Made by a program: the position numbers and the translations under genes. Under the pieces are notes generated by a model that worked only from the letters and a program-made list of their open reading frames with translations, was not told where the DNA came from and searched no databases. Shown here piece by piece: positions 1 through 11,974 of a stretch of 64,000 nucleotides of DNA (within the stretch, counting starts at the first letter, position 1; each line of letters starts with the position of its first letter). Source of the DNA: Paragyromitra xinjiangensis (Eukaryota; Ascomycota; Pezizomycetes; Pezizales; Discinaceae); the NCBI GenBank assembly GCA_038503065.1, contig JBCAMK010000002.1, positions 3,224,001 to 3,288,000 of the forward strand. Direction: 5' to 3'.

Positions 1-716
1 CTCTCATTGGTTCACTCTACACGAATAAGCAGATAGAGCTAATAATTAATAGTTCTGTTGTTTTGTTACTGGGTCTTGGCTGCTTCACGAGTTTATTTGA
101 CTTCCCACAATCATTATTCAAGGCATAAGCCAATAATTTTGTGCGCACTATTTCATACTAGGTTAGCAAGCCATCTTATTAGTTATAATATTTAGTTTTA
201 TGCTTGAGGCACCTCTGACGTACTTGGTAGGGTGTTTATTGGTGCTTTGCATAAGGGTACTATGCTTAACAAACGTGATGCCTACTTGGCTTTTCATTTT
301 CGCCGGCTTGCGCGGGCAATAACGTCATGAGCTGAATATAATTTCTTGATATCTTTGGTACATACTATAAAAACATGGGTATGTAAATGGAGTTTTCGTG
401 GTTTGGGGCTGCATCCCTATATGGGATTACCTTTTTTTTATCTAGTTAACGATAAGTGGGGATTTCCCCAACTAATGAAATATCTCTTTATGGGAATCTA
501 CTATATACTAGTAGACAGCAAAGTTGTCTGCTGTCTGTTATCTACTAGATCACAATATTTCCAGTATGAGTAGGCTGCAGCCTAATTATATTGTGAAGTG
601 CAATATTTATGAAATGTGTAAATCAGATGACGTAACTAAAAGAAAAATCCTCTATGAATTGATAGCACCCACTCCAGCCTTGCCCGCCTCCTGCGTCGTG
701 TATCTTCTCTTCCCCA
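1..716. other. Left-edge intergenic DNA
   Basis: No gene is supported here. The sequence is AT-rich, and the short open frames have no recognisable protein content. The last part is probably the 3' untranslated region of the minus-strand gene that ends at 717. Confidence 0.5.
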
Positions 717-1496
717 CTAAGTTTTACTGTGCACACATAGCCCAATCCCCGCCAATACAAGCGCCATTCCAATCCATGTCTCTCTTTCAATCACCTTCCT
801 CTCCGCAAACCACTCGCCCAATACCGTAAATAAGAATGCCAGCGAGTTTACGATAGGGACAGTAAGCGACAGTTCTGCATTGCAGGTGTTAGTTAAACCC
901 AGACTTATGCATCGTTAGTGCGAAGAGGGGTATCGTACCGGCTTTCCCAATTAACAAGAAGAACCATACAGAGCCGGTAAGATTTATCACTATAGGTCAT
1001 TAGCCCACGTCCCCCTCTCATCCGAGCTGAGACAACGTACGTAGCGGGACTGCATAGCTTGGTCTCTTCAACATATCAAAAGCTGCGAACACAGCCCTAT
1101 CCGCAAACCATCGCATTAGCCCCTAGCGTCATCACCCAAGCAAGGGACAACATGCAACGCAAGACGACGTCACCGGATCCTGTTGTCCAACCTGCACGAT
1201 AGGATATCTTACTTTAATATAAACTTCTTCACAATATTGATATTTGGGTCCTCCAGTACCTCACGTCTCGGTGGATTATAGTTCACGGCAGCTTTCCGAA
1301 TGAATCTATTGGGGTGCCATCAGTCTCCTCGTTCCTGGCTTCTGGGCGTGTAACTCACGGGTTCGTAAAGCCCCTATGCGCGCCAAAGTTAGTCCGGGCA
1401 TAGAGGAGGGGGTGTGGGTACGTACCAGGCCATTCCTACCATCACAAATCCTAAAGTCCATCGTAGGACGCCGGGGTCTTCAGTTGTGTCTGTCAT
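717..1496 (-). CDS. TMEM234-family small membrane protein (six exons)
   Basis: Spliced by hand, minus strand: 1426-1496, 1359-1373, 1213-1305, 1041-1096, 939-989, 717-874. All junctions are GT-AG and the frame is kept, giving 147 aa. The product is a short multi-pass membrane protein with hydrophobic segments near residues 10-22, 70-90, 95-112 and 125-142. I recognise the family from the WGF-N-PFIRKAAV start, the GKAELSLTVPIVNSLAF core (17 residues) and the C-terminal ALVLAGIGLCVHSK. These match fungal members of the TMEM234/EamA-like transporter group, and the length fits the family. Its biochemical role is not established. Exon 2 is only 15 bases long. Six exons sit in 780 bases, so no single open frame reveals the gene. 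The telomere-like CCCTAACCCTAACC lies 65 bases upstream of the start. Confidence 0.85.
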
Positions 1497-4403
1497 GGCG
1501 CGTTGAGTAATGCTGTTTGCTGTCTCGCGATCCCGGAGCTTTGGAGTGATGTTTAAGGAGCCCTAACCCTAACCGTTTAGCCTCACCTATAGGCGATCTT
1601 TGCCACTTTTGGGTACGACCAACTGTTTGGTTATTTCTGAAGTTCTAATAAGCTTTTTGCTAGAAATTGTAGCAAATAGGTGTGATAATACATAATTTTT
1701 TGGCCCACATATCAACCGACAGGCTGCCGGATCAAGCGTTATTCCAGTCGCGAACCACATCTCTGTTCGAGCGCTTTCCACACTATAATGCTGTTATAGT
1801 AGTTCAAAACAAAAGTCATTATCGGTGAATATCTTTCACTGAACGTAATGAAGGGCTTAAGAATAGTGACAGTGCTGGATGTAGTCTTATCTTTTCTAGC
1901 CCACATGAACCAGCTATATAATCGAAAACTTGTGTGTAGTTACCACCATACGAGACTTTCGGTGATAGTCCTTGAAGACAAATATATAGATGGCGGAAAT
2001 AGTTCCTGGGGTGTGGCTTGCTGGTACTCGTTGTTGGAAGCGTGGTGGTCCCGTTCCAACAACCCTTTGCATAGCGGGGACTGTTCAGAGACTGAAACAG
2101 AGGCTAAGTTGTGCTGCGGTGGGGTGCTAGAGAGCAAAAATTGGGAGAGGGAGTAGTAAAAATGGCCCTGAAACTGAGAAGGGGATACGGTAAAATATGA
2201 GCTTGGAAAGACGGCTATTTTGGGGAGGAGTAATGGATTGATAAAGGAAAAGAAATAGCGAGGTTCGGTAGCAAAAACAGGGTGGAGAGATCCGAGAAAA
2301 ATCGATTAAAACGGGATTCAATTGCAAATTTGAATCTGTTCGTAGACATGTAAATATTAAAATCCGCAGGAAGATCTCTAGCAACTTCATTAATAGAATC
2401 ATATCAAATCACTCGTAGTTTCCTGTTCTCAGAGCAGTAATTTTAGCATCTTCACTCCTCTCTCTAAGAATTGGGGTTCTTAATTCAAAACCAAGGAAAC
2501 TCTTTACCTCGATTTCCGAAATTGGCCCTCAAATGGGATTTTAATTTGACAACAGCCTTTACATCTCTTAACGATGCTTCCAGTTACAAGCTGCTAGACA
2601 GAACTCTAATCCACAACTCAATACATTATCCCCTTCTAGTGGAGGTCTCTTAATGATTAGGAAGCGTTGAACTTAGACTCTATTCGCCGTTTGTGAGAAC
2701 GAAGCTCCTGATCCTATGGAAGGCGGACGGGATTAAAATTATTGTGAGTCCGTTGTTAGTAGAAATAATCAGTGTCGTTTCTAAATTTCCGAGAACGCAC
2801 TTGAGTATTAAGATGTAGTGCTCGGTATCATCGCTTTAAAAAAATGATGCATCACAGTTCCAGGTTCCAATATGACCTAACGACCGTAGCAGCTGGTGAT
2901 TCCTTTACCAACTTTGACTAGAGTCCCGTTGAAAATTTGTGATATCGTTGTCTCTAAAGGGTGGTGTGTCGTGTGTCTGGGTGTTTCTAGGACTGAAGAC
3001 TTCTGAGGGGGATAGTGATGATGCCGTCCATACTCTGCAGAGGTAGCGCAATAGGAAAAACCGAGTACCGAACGAATAGGTATTAACGGTATTAGGCTAA
3101 GTCCATAGAGAACAAGTGGCACCGTCAGCCAAGTCGTCAATGCTTTGTCAGGGAACGCTCTGTCGCCCAAAGCCATCGAATAGTTGGTCGGGTATCTCTC
3201 CGCCTTGATTAGGGACCCCACTCATGACGAAGCTTGTTTGCCCATTCCGACGATGGTGTAATAAGGAGTGAGCAGTATTGAAGCATGAAGTTCTGCTATG
3301 GGATGGTATCGAAGGCTGTAATAGATGGTTGAAGGTTGGAGAGAGATATCTCCAGAATAAAGAAGGTGTGTATACGGTGGTGTAGCTTTGACTTGGAGAA
3401 GCCGCTGTAAATGAACAATCTGTTACCGACCTGTAGAGATATGGATCATAAATTGGTGAACTGACATCGAGAAGCTTCAGGTATCTGTTGGTGGGGAAGA
3501 ATGAAGCTGTGCCCAGCAAAGAGCCAAAGCTGTTGAAAAGGTTGATGGATGCTTGTGAAATACGGTATAGGTAGTTTCCCTCGTGGATCCTGTCCACTGA
3601 AAACATGCAAAGGGGGGTAGAAAGTAAAAGTAAGGGTAAGGGGTAACAATGTGAGTTGCATCTACTAGGGAAAGGTTTGAAAATGTTGTATGAAGAGTAC
3701 CTAAGCTGCAAGAAAAACTCCAATGAATTAGTTTGTGAATGGTGTGGACGATATGATGAATTCGAAGGAAGTGGGGAGGAAAGAGAGAGGGGTGGGGGGA
3801 CGAAGCGAAGAGAGTGGACAAAACTACATGTACTGTTTGTCGGCTGGTCCATAGAATTCTCCCAGGTGGCTAGCTAAACCCAATTAGTGTTGGATTGGCC
3901 AATGTCATGTATTTGCAAGCTAAATTTACTGTATAGGTTCAGATATAGAATAGAATGCACCTCTTCCTTGAACATTATATGTAGATGATCGTTCTGGCAT
4001 TGGATGTTAATGCTCCAAATCTCATGACACCTGGGAGGCCAAATTTTGACGGCAGACAACCGTTGGGATAAATCTCTCAAACACTTGCTTCCAGACTACA
4101 TGTATGCCTACAGTGGGAGCTTACTGCGACCACACGCAACTATTATTTTCTCTAAATTGTTCCAGAACTTTTTGATGGAAAACAAGCTTTTTATGAGAAT
4201 ACCTAGACAATGCTATGACTCCCCCTAGTCAAACGCGTGCTGATACCGTAAAGCATATATATTCCCACGGTCAATGCCCACTCCAATTCCCGCAAAAAAC
4301 ACAAACGCCCAAACACCCACCCCAATCCCTCTTAAACCATAAAAACTGTATTATAAAGAAGGGAAAAAACTGTAGCCAAAGTTATTACGATCTAACCTCC
4401 CTC
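1497..4403. other. Intergenic, no supported gene
   Basis: Apart from the telomere-like motif I see no gene. The longest frame (minus strand, 3148-3852, 234 codons) is Ser/Pro/Tyr-rich because its template is pyrimidine-rich. It has competing overlapping frames in the same place and resembles no family I know. Two TACATGTA octamers occur at 3825-3832 and 4097-4104. Confidence 0.5.
1561..1574. promoter_or_regulatory. Telomere-like CCCTAACCCTAACC motif upstream of the TMEM234 gene
   Basis: Two full CCCTAA units plus CC, 65 bases upstream of the minus-strand start at 1496. Read on the coding strand it is GGTTAGGGTTAGGG. Short TTAGGG arrays in fungal promoters are known binding sites for Tbf1-type Myb factors. 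Function here is inferred from position only; it could also be a scar of telomere-repeat insertion at a repaired break. Confidence 0.4.
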
Positions 4404-6012
4404 CTACCCCTCCCGCAGCATCTCTCCCCTTGCCTTCAGCAGCCCCACCATACCCCTCAGCCGTGCCTCCGCACCCTCCCACACCTCCCTCGCCTCTTTT
4501 TCCTTCTCCCTCTCCGCCCTCCTCCCCACCCCCACCTTCTCCCTCCTCGCCACAATCCCAGCTTCCACGGCGTCCTCCAACCTCCGACTATAACCCATTC
4601 CGGCCTCCGTCACCAGCAACCGCATCATATTCTCCAACAACACAGCAACCTTCGCATTGTCAACCACACCGTTCGTATTTGCCGGAAATGGTAAATACCG
4701 CTCTACCAACTTCCGTGCCGTCAGATCATCACTCTCATCTCTGCGCGGCGCCGGCGACCGCGAAGATATAATAGTTGCAAGAATAAGCTGATTGAGCGAG
4801 GACCGATATGCCACATTCGCTGGAAGCAATGTGCATGTGAACAGCACAAACGACGAGATCGGAAGCCGTATGATCATGTCATTGTACTCTTGGTAGAGGA
4901 TTTCGATCTCAATGTAACATTCGTAGAACGCGACGGATGAAAGGAGGGATAGGAATCGCTGTCGTAATACCAGAGCGTCCATTCCCCCCCACTCGCCAGC
5001 ACCGGTGGAGAGCCCGGGGTCAGAGTCGGAGTCGGAGTCTAAGTCAGGCATATCTATGTCTTCAGAGGGGCTCTTGATACGGTCTAGGCGTGGGGTATCA
5101 TGGTCTGAGTCTGAGTCGCCGATGAAGGTGTTGTCTAGACTGCCCATGTTTTTACGTTTAGGGCGTTTAGTGGAGAGTTCGTCTTTGTAGATTGGGTTCC
5201 AGGCGCCGAGGGAGCTGTTGGAGCCGTTTGCGAGGATGGCGCGGATCACTTTTTTGTACCCGGCGCTGCCTTTTGTTTCTGGGAGCATTTTGACGATCAG
5301 GGCTTGCTCGAGGACACTGTGATTTCCACTCGCTTTTTTGGACTCGAGTCGGTCTTCCCAGTCTGCTTCTAGTACGTCGAGGAGGATCTCCAGTTCTAGC
5401 TTCCACCAGCGCCACCGTTTGGGGTGTAGGACGGAGCAGGTGAATGCCCAGCCAACAATGCTCCAGAGATCTTCAGCCATGGCAAAGAGCGAGTCGGAGG
5501 TGGCGAGCTCGCAGGCTAGGTGGTCGTCTGTGGTGTATAAAGGGGAGTTGTCGCGCTCGATGTCCTTCTTGGTGCGACGGACACCACGAGCGCGGGGGAG
5601 CTCGAAGACCCATGCGGATTGGAAGTCGGCGTTGAGGGGGCCGATGAGTTTGAGGATGCGACGGAGGAGGAGGAAGGAGGTGACTGGGGCAGTTGGGGTT
5701 GGTTCGTTTTTGGAGAGTTGTGTGGTGAGGTAGGGATGGGTGATGAGGGTGGTGATGAGACGGATGTGAGTGTGAGGGGGGACGAAGGCGGCGGGAGGAT
5801 TATTAGGGGTGGAAACGCCGGGGGTTATAACGCCAGAGAGCGAGTCGAGGGCTTGGGGGTCTGTATGTGGGGGTTAGTTCGTGGGTAAGGTAGAAGAGGC
5901 TAGGAAGCTACTAACAGAGGGTTTCTTCGAGGGCAACACGGATGCGCTCATTGAGATTGAAGGGGACAGATTTGGTAGGACGGTATTGGGGCCGCGGAGG
6001 GGGAGCGGACAT
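4404..6012 (-). CDS. Conserved ascomycete protein of unknown function
   Basis: Two exons, 5916-6012 and 4404-5860, with a 55-base GT-AG intron (5861-5915). The product is 517 aa. The start at 6012 (MSAPPPRPQYRPTKSVPF) is the first ATG in frame and opens a well-behaved N-terminus with an NLNERIRVALEETL segment. The first half is rich in hydrophobic and Trp residues (for example SIVGWAFTCSVLHPKRW). The middle carries an acidic Asp/Ser run (SDSDSDP, about residues 335-345), and the C-terminal third is a charged Arg/Glu/Lys helix that could be a coiled coil. No signal peptide or catalytic motif is visible. The style fits a nuclear or cytosolic protein, but I cannot assign a function. It is transcribed divergently from RBX1, sharing 368 bases. 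Confidence 0.8.
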
Positions 6013-6380
6013 GATGGTGGAGGAGGGTGTGTAGTTGGGGGTGGTTTGTGATATAGCTGTTGTGGTTGTGGCACAGGTGAGTGAGAATTGGTGGAGGGGA
6101 ACGGACTTCGCGTGGTGGGGGCGAGACGCGCTGATTATCGGATTTTATCTAATCAGATGATCATATCTGATTGCAACCCCACTACAGATAACGAGGTAGC
6201 AGCCAATACAAAGGCCTGTTAGATCCAACATCACAACCACAGCTGTCAGCCTCGAGTATTTTCCCCCTCCAGGTGCATACTCTTCTCTGCTCCCCACACT
6301 CTTCATCTCTTTAACCCCTCCCAGCATACCAACAATCATCCACTGCTTCTAAACCTATCTCTGGAAACCAATCATCCACC
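6013..6380. promoter_or_regulatory. Divergent promoter between the unknown protein and RBX1
   Basis: The 368 bases between two divergent starts. They contain an inverted repeat (6151-6172) and several TATC (GATA reverse-complement) cores between 6134 and 6168. The RBX1-proximal half is C/T-rich, as in many fungal transcription start regions. Confidence 0.5.
6151..6172. promoter_or_regulatory. Inverted repeat with GATA-type cores
   Basis: Perfect 8-base arms AATCAGAT and ATCTGATT separated by GATCAT. TATC cores lie just upstream and inside the right arm. The layout fits a dimeric factor or paired GATA-factor sites. Binding is inferred only. Confidence 0.35.
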
Positions 6381-6941
<561 letters not shown>

Positions 6942-7448
6942 ACAAGTCTGTTCCGTGCCCAAAACCGAAACGCAACCACCTATTCACCTCAAAGGATATA
7001 CCGTCTCTCATTTGCTTTTCAACCTTGGCAAAGGAAGGTGGGAAAAGAGAGGATGAAGATTGTGTGCATAACGTTAGAGATCATGGTTTCGGTTGTAGGG
7101 TTTTGAAAAATTGCGTGTCGGAGCTGAGGCGCTATTTCTTTTCTTTTGCACGTTAATGATCTTTTGTTCTCGTTTTGTGTCCTTTACGAACTGGCGTTGC
7201 ATGAATATTTTTTAAGGTTATTTCTGTGTACTAGCGCAAAAGACAATAGGTGTTCCAGCGGCATCATCAGCAATAGCTTGAGTGATAATCTGCCGGTGTC
7301 TGCCCATGTGAAAGAGACACTAATTCTAGTGTGAAGATAATAGCTTTTTATTTCTTTACTATTCTAATGCTGCTTCAGGGTGGCTGTGAGGATAAGGAGT
7401 TTTCCCATAACAGCTGTACGTCAATCCTCCCTTCACACCTAAGCTCCC
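6942..7448. other. Convergent 3' region between RBX1 and prephenate dehydratase
   Basis: 507 bases holding the two 3' untranslated regions. T-rich stretches are present. No gene is seen. Confidence 0.5.
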
Positions 7449-8449
7449 TTACTCCTTATCATACCTCAAACTCTTCCATTTCTGCTCATCTCGATAACTT
7501 CCCAACACCCTCAGCCCTGAACAATACTTCCCCAACTCCTTCAAGGCCTTCTTTGAATTCTCCGTCTCCGAATGGCCCTCAAACTCCACAAAGAAGATAT
7601 AGTTCCACTTGACCAGCCTGCTCGGCCTACTCACGATACTCGTCAAATTCAACCCATACTCTTTAAACACCCTCAACCCATCACACAGTGCCCCCGGAAG
7701 CTCGTGATCAATCGTAAAGCTCAACAACGTCTTATCTGCGCCATCCTCCCTAACCCCCGTCTTCTCCGTCGCACTCAAGACAAAAAACCTTGTCGTATTA
7801 TCCCTTGCATCCTCAATATTCGCAGCCATAATTCTCAACCCAGGCACATCCGCCGCAATCTTACTCGCAATAGCAGCACTCCTTGCATCCGTCGCAGCTA
7901 TCTGCGCAGCCTTTGACGTTGAGGACACATCGATACGCTCCACTCCCTTCAGGTGCGTGTTGAGGTAGCGCTCACACTGTCCGAACGCCTGCGGGTGAGA
8001 GTAGATGCGTGTGATGTCGGAAAGGGATTTGGCGGGAGAGAGAAGGCAGTGGTGGACGTCGAGGTAGGCTTCGCGAGAGACAAGAGTGGATGGGAAGGAG
8101 TCGTTGCGGTCGCAGAATAGGTCGAGGGTTAGGACCACTGAGCCATTGGTGGAGTTTTCGAATGGGACGACGCCGTAGGTACAGGCGCGGGATTCGACGG
8201 CCGTAAAGATGTCTAGGTTGTTAGTTTGGAGGTGGCGGAGGGGTGGGGAGGTTACCTTCGATTGTGACCTGGGGTGAGAAGGTGTGCGTTTTGGGGTCGA
8301 AGCATTCAATTGCTGCCTGGGGTGGGTTAGAGCATGAGCAATAGGTGGGGTTAGAGGAGGGCGTAGTGGAATTGAGGGCTTACTTGGTGAGAATAAGAGG
8401 TTCGAGGCCCTAGGTATGCTACTGATGGGAGAGGCGGTGGGTTTGCCAT
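7449..8449 (-). CDS. pha2: Prephenate dehydratase (phenylalanine biosynthesis)
   Basis: Three exons: 8384-8449, 8256-8316, 7449-8212, giving 296 aa. The true start is 8449 (MANPPPLPSVAYLGPRTSYS). A longer unspliced frame from 8309 reads through the 43-base second intron and should not be used. The enzyme converts prephenate to phenylpyruvate, the committed step to phenylalanine. The N-terminal catalytic part has the GPRTSYSHQAA opening, VVPFENSTNGSV and the family's TRF signature in DNTTRFFVL. The C-terminal ACT domain starts at LLSFTIDH. Its GALCDGL and SRPSR segments correspond to the GAL and ESRP-type motifs that bind phenylalanine, so feedback inhibition is expected. Cytosolic; no targeting leader is seen. 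Confidence 0.95.
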
Positions 8450-9311
8450 TGTGTAGAGTAGTGAGTATATTTATGGGAAATGAGTCAGGCCTGTTTCTCG
8501 GACTGTAGAGCTGCTCTTCGCTCTACTTGTACTGTGGAGAGGAAGGTATAGATTATCCCACTTTGGGCGCCTTGGAGGAGAATTAGTGCAATTGAATTTC
8601 TTGGACTCGTACAATTTGCACTGTTTGCGTAAGAAGGAAGGCCGAGATGATGTGCTGGTTCATTTTGTAATTGCACTGCATGATGTCTGTCTTGCCATTA
8701 ACCTCGAGTGGTTTAATTTACTCTTGAGTGTCTATCTATCGCATGTAATTGAGGTCTTGATGTATCTAGAAAGCCCCACTATGGTCACACCGCGGGGGAG
8801 GGGTCTCTTTTTTCTCCCTCAACCCATCGTTGAGCCTCCTTCCTTTAGTCAGCTTAGGCGGAAGCAGTTTCCCTTTGTTGAGCCAACGATCGGGAGTCGC
8901 CCTGAGTTGCCCTGCCCTGGGATTTTGCCTTGATTTCCGTTCGTCACTGGATGGGGGGAAGAGAAGAGAAGGAGAAAAAAAAGATTTTTTTTCTTTTTTT
9001 TGCTGAAGGGACAGCTAACTAAACACCCGACATCATCGCCAACCTACATACCCACTTCCTTACCTCGAAGACCTCCCTCTTCCTTTCATCCTCCCCCTCC
9101 CCTCCCCTCCTTTCTCTTCCTTCTGCATTTCTCCTTCCTTCTATTTACACCTTCCTCTGCTTCCCGTCCACTTTCTAACCTCAAGCTTTTTTCTTTTTCC
9201 TTTTCCTTTTTCTTTTTGTGTGTGTGCCCCTCATCCCCACCCCACTTTGAGAGTTTCCGTTTTGTCCCCTCCAGGTTGGTCAAGAACCACACCACAGCAA
9301 CAGTAGCAATC
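8450..9311. promoter_or_regulatory. Divergent promoter between PHA2 and eRF1
   Basis: 862 bases. The eRF1-proximal part (about 9044-9210) is a long pyrimidine tract of CCTCCC/CTTCC type, typical of strongly expressed fungal genes. No coding capacity is supported. Confidence 0.5.
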
Positions 9312-10814
9312 ATGTCACAGCCACAGGCGAACGATGCGGAGAAGAATATTGAAATCTGGAAGGTATGTTTACTACTCGAAACCTCCACTATAGGACTTTG
9401 GAGGGAGAAAGAAAAAAAATTAACCTCTTTTGCTCGTCTCTAGGTCAAGAAGCTCATTAAACGTCTCACGGAGGCAAGAGGCAACGGGACTAGTATGATC
9501 TCGCTCATTATTCCGCCAAAGGACCAGATCTCGCGGGCGGCGAAGATGTTGGCTGAAGAATACGTAAGTTCCCAATAAAAGCAATACAGGACACATTGCA
9601 TGTGGCTGACACAACTTCTACAGGGTACCGCCTCCAATATCAAATCCCGTGTCAACAGGCTTTCCGTGCTCTCGGCCATCACGTCGACTCAGCAGCGTCT
9701 CAAGCTCTACCCTAGAGTGCCACCCAACGGTCTTGTCGTGTATTGCGGCGAAATCATCACCAGCGAAGGTAAAGAGCGCAAGATCAATATCGACTTTGAG
9801 CCGTTCAAACCTATCAATACGTCGCTGTACCTCTGCGACAATAAGTTCCACACTGAAGCGCTGTCGGAGCTGCTCGAGTCCGATAGTCGCTTTGGCTTCA
9901 TCATCATGGATGGTAACGGCGCGCTGTTTGGTACCCTTAGCGGCAATACCCGTGATGTGGTGCATAAGTTTTCGGTCGACTTGCCGAAGAAGCATGGTCG
10001 TGGTGGACAGTCTGCGTTGCGTTTCGCTCGTCTGAGAGAGGAGAAGCGCCACAATTATGTGCGTAAGGTGGCAGAGCTGGCGGTGCAGAATTTTATCACT
10101 GCAGATAAGGTCAATGTGTCTGGGTTGATTCTGGCGGGGTCAGCAGACTTTAAGACGGAGTTGGCGCAGAGTGATATGTTTGATCCGCGCTTGCAGGTCA
10201 AGATCATCAAGGTGGTTGATGTGTCGTATGGTGGCGAGAACGGCTTCAATCAGGCGATCGAGTTGTCGTCTGAGACGCTGGGCAATGTTAAGTTCGTTCA
10301 GGAGAAGAAGTTGATTGGAAAGTATTTCGAGGAGATCTCCCAGGACTCGGGCAAGGTTTGTTATGGTGTTGAAGACACCCTTCGAGCTCTTGAGCTTGGT
10401 GCCGCCGAAAGTATGTCTTCCTAATTACTCAACTCTATGATAGTTAGCCAATACTAACATCGCACAGCTCTCGTCGTCTTTGAAAATCTTGACGTAACGC
10501 GCTGGATCCTCAAATCCTCCGAAGGCACAGAAGTCATCCTCAACCTCACTAAGGCGCAAGAAGCCAACCGCGAGCAATTCATGGACAAAGATTCCGGGCA
10601 AGAAATGGAACTAATCGAACAAATGCCATTCCTCGAGTGGCTTGCCGAAAAATACAAAGACTTTGGCGCAACCCTCGAATTCGTCAGTGACCGCTCTGGC
10701 GAAGGTAATCAGTTCGTTAAAGGCTTTGGTGGCATCGGCGCCTTCCTTAGATATAAAGTCAACTTTGAACAGCTCGCTGAGGTCGATGACGAGGATGAAT
10801 ACTACGATGATTGA
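9312..10814 (+). CDS. sup45: Eukaryotic peptide chain release factor 1 (eRF1, Sup45)
   Basis: Four exons: 9312-9362, 9444-9563, 9624-10410, 10468-10814, giving 434 aa (yeast and human 437). It recognises all three stop codons in the ribosomal A site and triggers peptide release with eRF3. The stop-codon reader TASNIKS lies at residues 59-65 and the YLCDNKF (YxCxxxF) motif at 126-132. The catalytic GGQ lies at 184-186 in [15 protein letters not shown]. The acidic end DDEDEYYDD is conserved and contacts eRF3. The stop is TGA. It is followed by an open 37-codon extension to a TAA at 10926, and hairpins occupy that stretch (see the separate entry). The TTG-initiated frame at 9600 is a piece of exon 3 and not a start. 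Confidence 0.98.
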
Positions 10815-10825
10815 TGGTGGAGAAA

Positions 10826-10899
10826 CCTCGCGCTAATAAGCGAGGACGCAACTCCGGACTACGGCCCGAGGGCGTCCTGCGAAGGGCTTCGCGCCCTTC
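10826..10899 (+). promoter_or_regulatory. Three consecutive GC-rich hairpins after the eRF1 stop codon
   Basis: Stem 1: CCTCGC (10826-10831) with GCGAGG (10840-10845), 8-base loop. Stem 2: GGACGC (10844-10849) with GCGTCC (10872-10877), sharing two bases with stem 1 so the two may alternate. Stem 3: GAAGGGC (10881-10887) with GCCCTTC (10893-10899), loop TTCGC. Stem 1 begins 11 bases after the stop. The eRF1 frame stays open across all three. The structures are seen by base complementarity; a role in readthrough, mRNA stability or 3' processing is inference. Confidence 0.5.
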
Positions 10900-11974
10900 T
10901 CAGTGGTGAGATGGTGGTGGTGAATTAAAGAGAATGGGTTGATTGGGGTGGTAGGTTATTCGCTTCCTAAATAGAATAGAGTTTGGATGGCTGACTGGTT
11001 TTTATGGATTGCAGATGTTGAAAATGAAGTTGTGGGAAAATGGAGATGGGAATTTGATAGCTGTAGTGAGATGTACCAGCTAAGGGTTTTTGTGTAGGGT
11101 AAAGCGGAGGGGCGTTCCAAATGGAATAGGATGTTTTCTTCTATTCTTTCGCTTTTTAGTTATTGCTTGTGATTTTTGCTTTTGGTCTAGGTACGACGGT
11201 TGGGTTTGGGAGGAAATGAAAATATATATTTATGAAAACATGTTTCGCCTGGTGTGTCTGTGATTTATTGGGCTCTCAAGTGGTAGGTGTAGGTATGGTA
11301 TGGCTGGGTTGTAGCTGTGAAGGTTCTATGGAGGGTTACTCGGTTCTCCCAGGTGTAGATTGTTCAGGGGATATTTAGTATGGGATATTATTTACCCCAT
11401 ACAGAAATGTTTGGCGGAACCACATCTCAAAGGACATGCAATGGATAGGTAACATGCGAAACTAGAAGGATGCCCCGGAAAAACAATGAAGAATGTAAAC
11501 TCCACCTAAGACAAACTACCTGCCCCAGAGGATGAGATAATGATCTACAACATCGACAACAAATGGTCCAGAAACGTATACCTTCCTAACTCCACCGTAC
11601 GAAATAGCAGAGACCCAGGGCTATTTGGGACAGCAGGATGGGCTATTGAGCACATTTTTGCCACTAGATTATGTTGTGGTCAAGACTGGTTTAGGTTAGG
11701 GTTGTTCAGTGAGCCCAGCAGATTCGAGCTGCACTAGGGGTCGTTGTTGGTCGTTAGTTCATGTTTTCAACTACATGTAGCTGTTTAATATCCCGTTTTG
11801 AAGGTGGCTTTCGTGTGGAGTGGGTGAGTAAACTTCTCCCACAAACCTCTTCCATGTTGAGTGAGTGGTCGCCTAAGGGCTAGATGCGTGTATGAATTAT
11901 CAATCAATCAATCATCAATGAGTGAATGGTCAAACTAGCAAACCAAGAGCTAGGGATATATACATAGGAAGTAT

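Noticed and set aside
3148..3852. 234-codon minus-strand frame with ATG start
   Set aside because: Low-complexity Ser/Pro/Tyr content from a pyrimidine-rich strand, competing frames in other registers and no recognisable domain.
4215..5888. Several plus-strand frames (for example 4215-4694, 5338-5733)
   Set aside because: They are antisense shadows of the 517-residue minus-strand gene, Pro- or Arg/Ser-rich as expected for such shadows.
8213..8309. N-terminus of the unspliced prephenate dehydratase frame (starting at 8309)
   Set aside because: It is exon 2 in the wrong frame plus the intron. Splicing at 8212/8256 and 8316/8384 restores the family N-terminus.
8390..8410. GGTTCGAGGCCC resembling a tRNA B box
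   Set aside because: It lies in exon 1 of the prephenate dehydratase gene and no cloverleaf can be formed around it.
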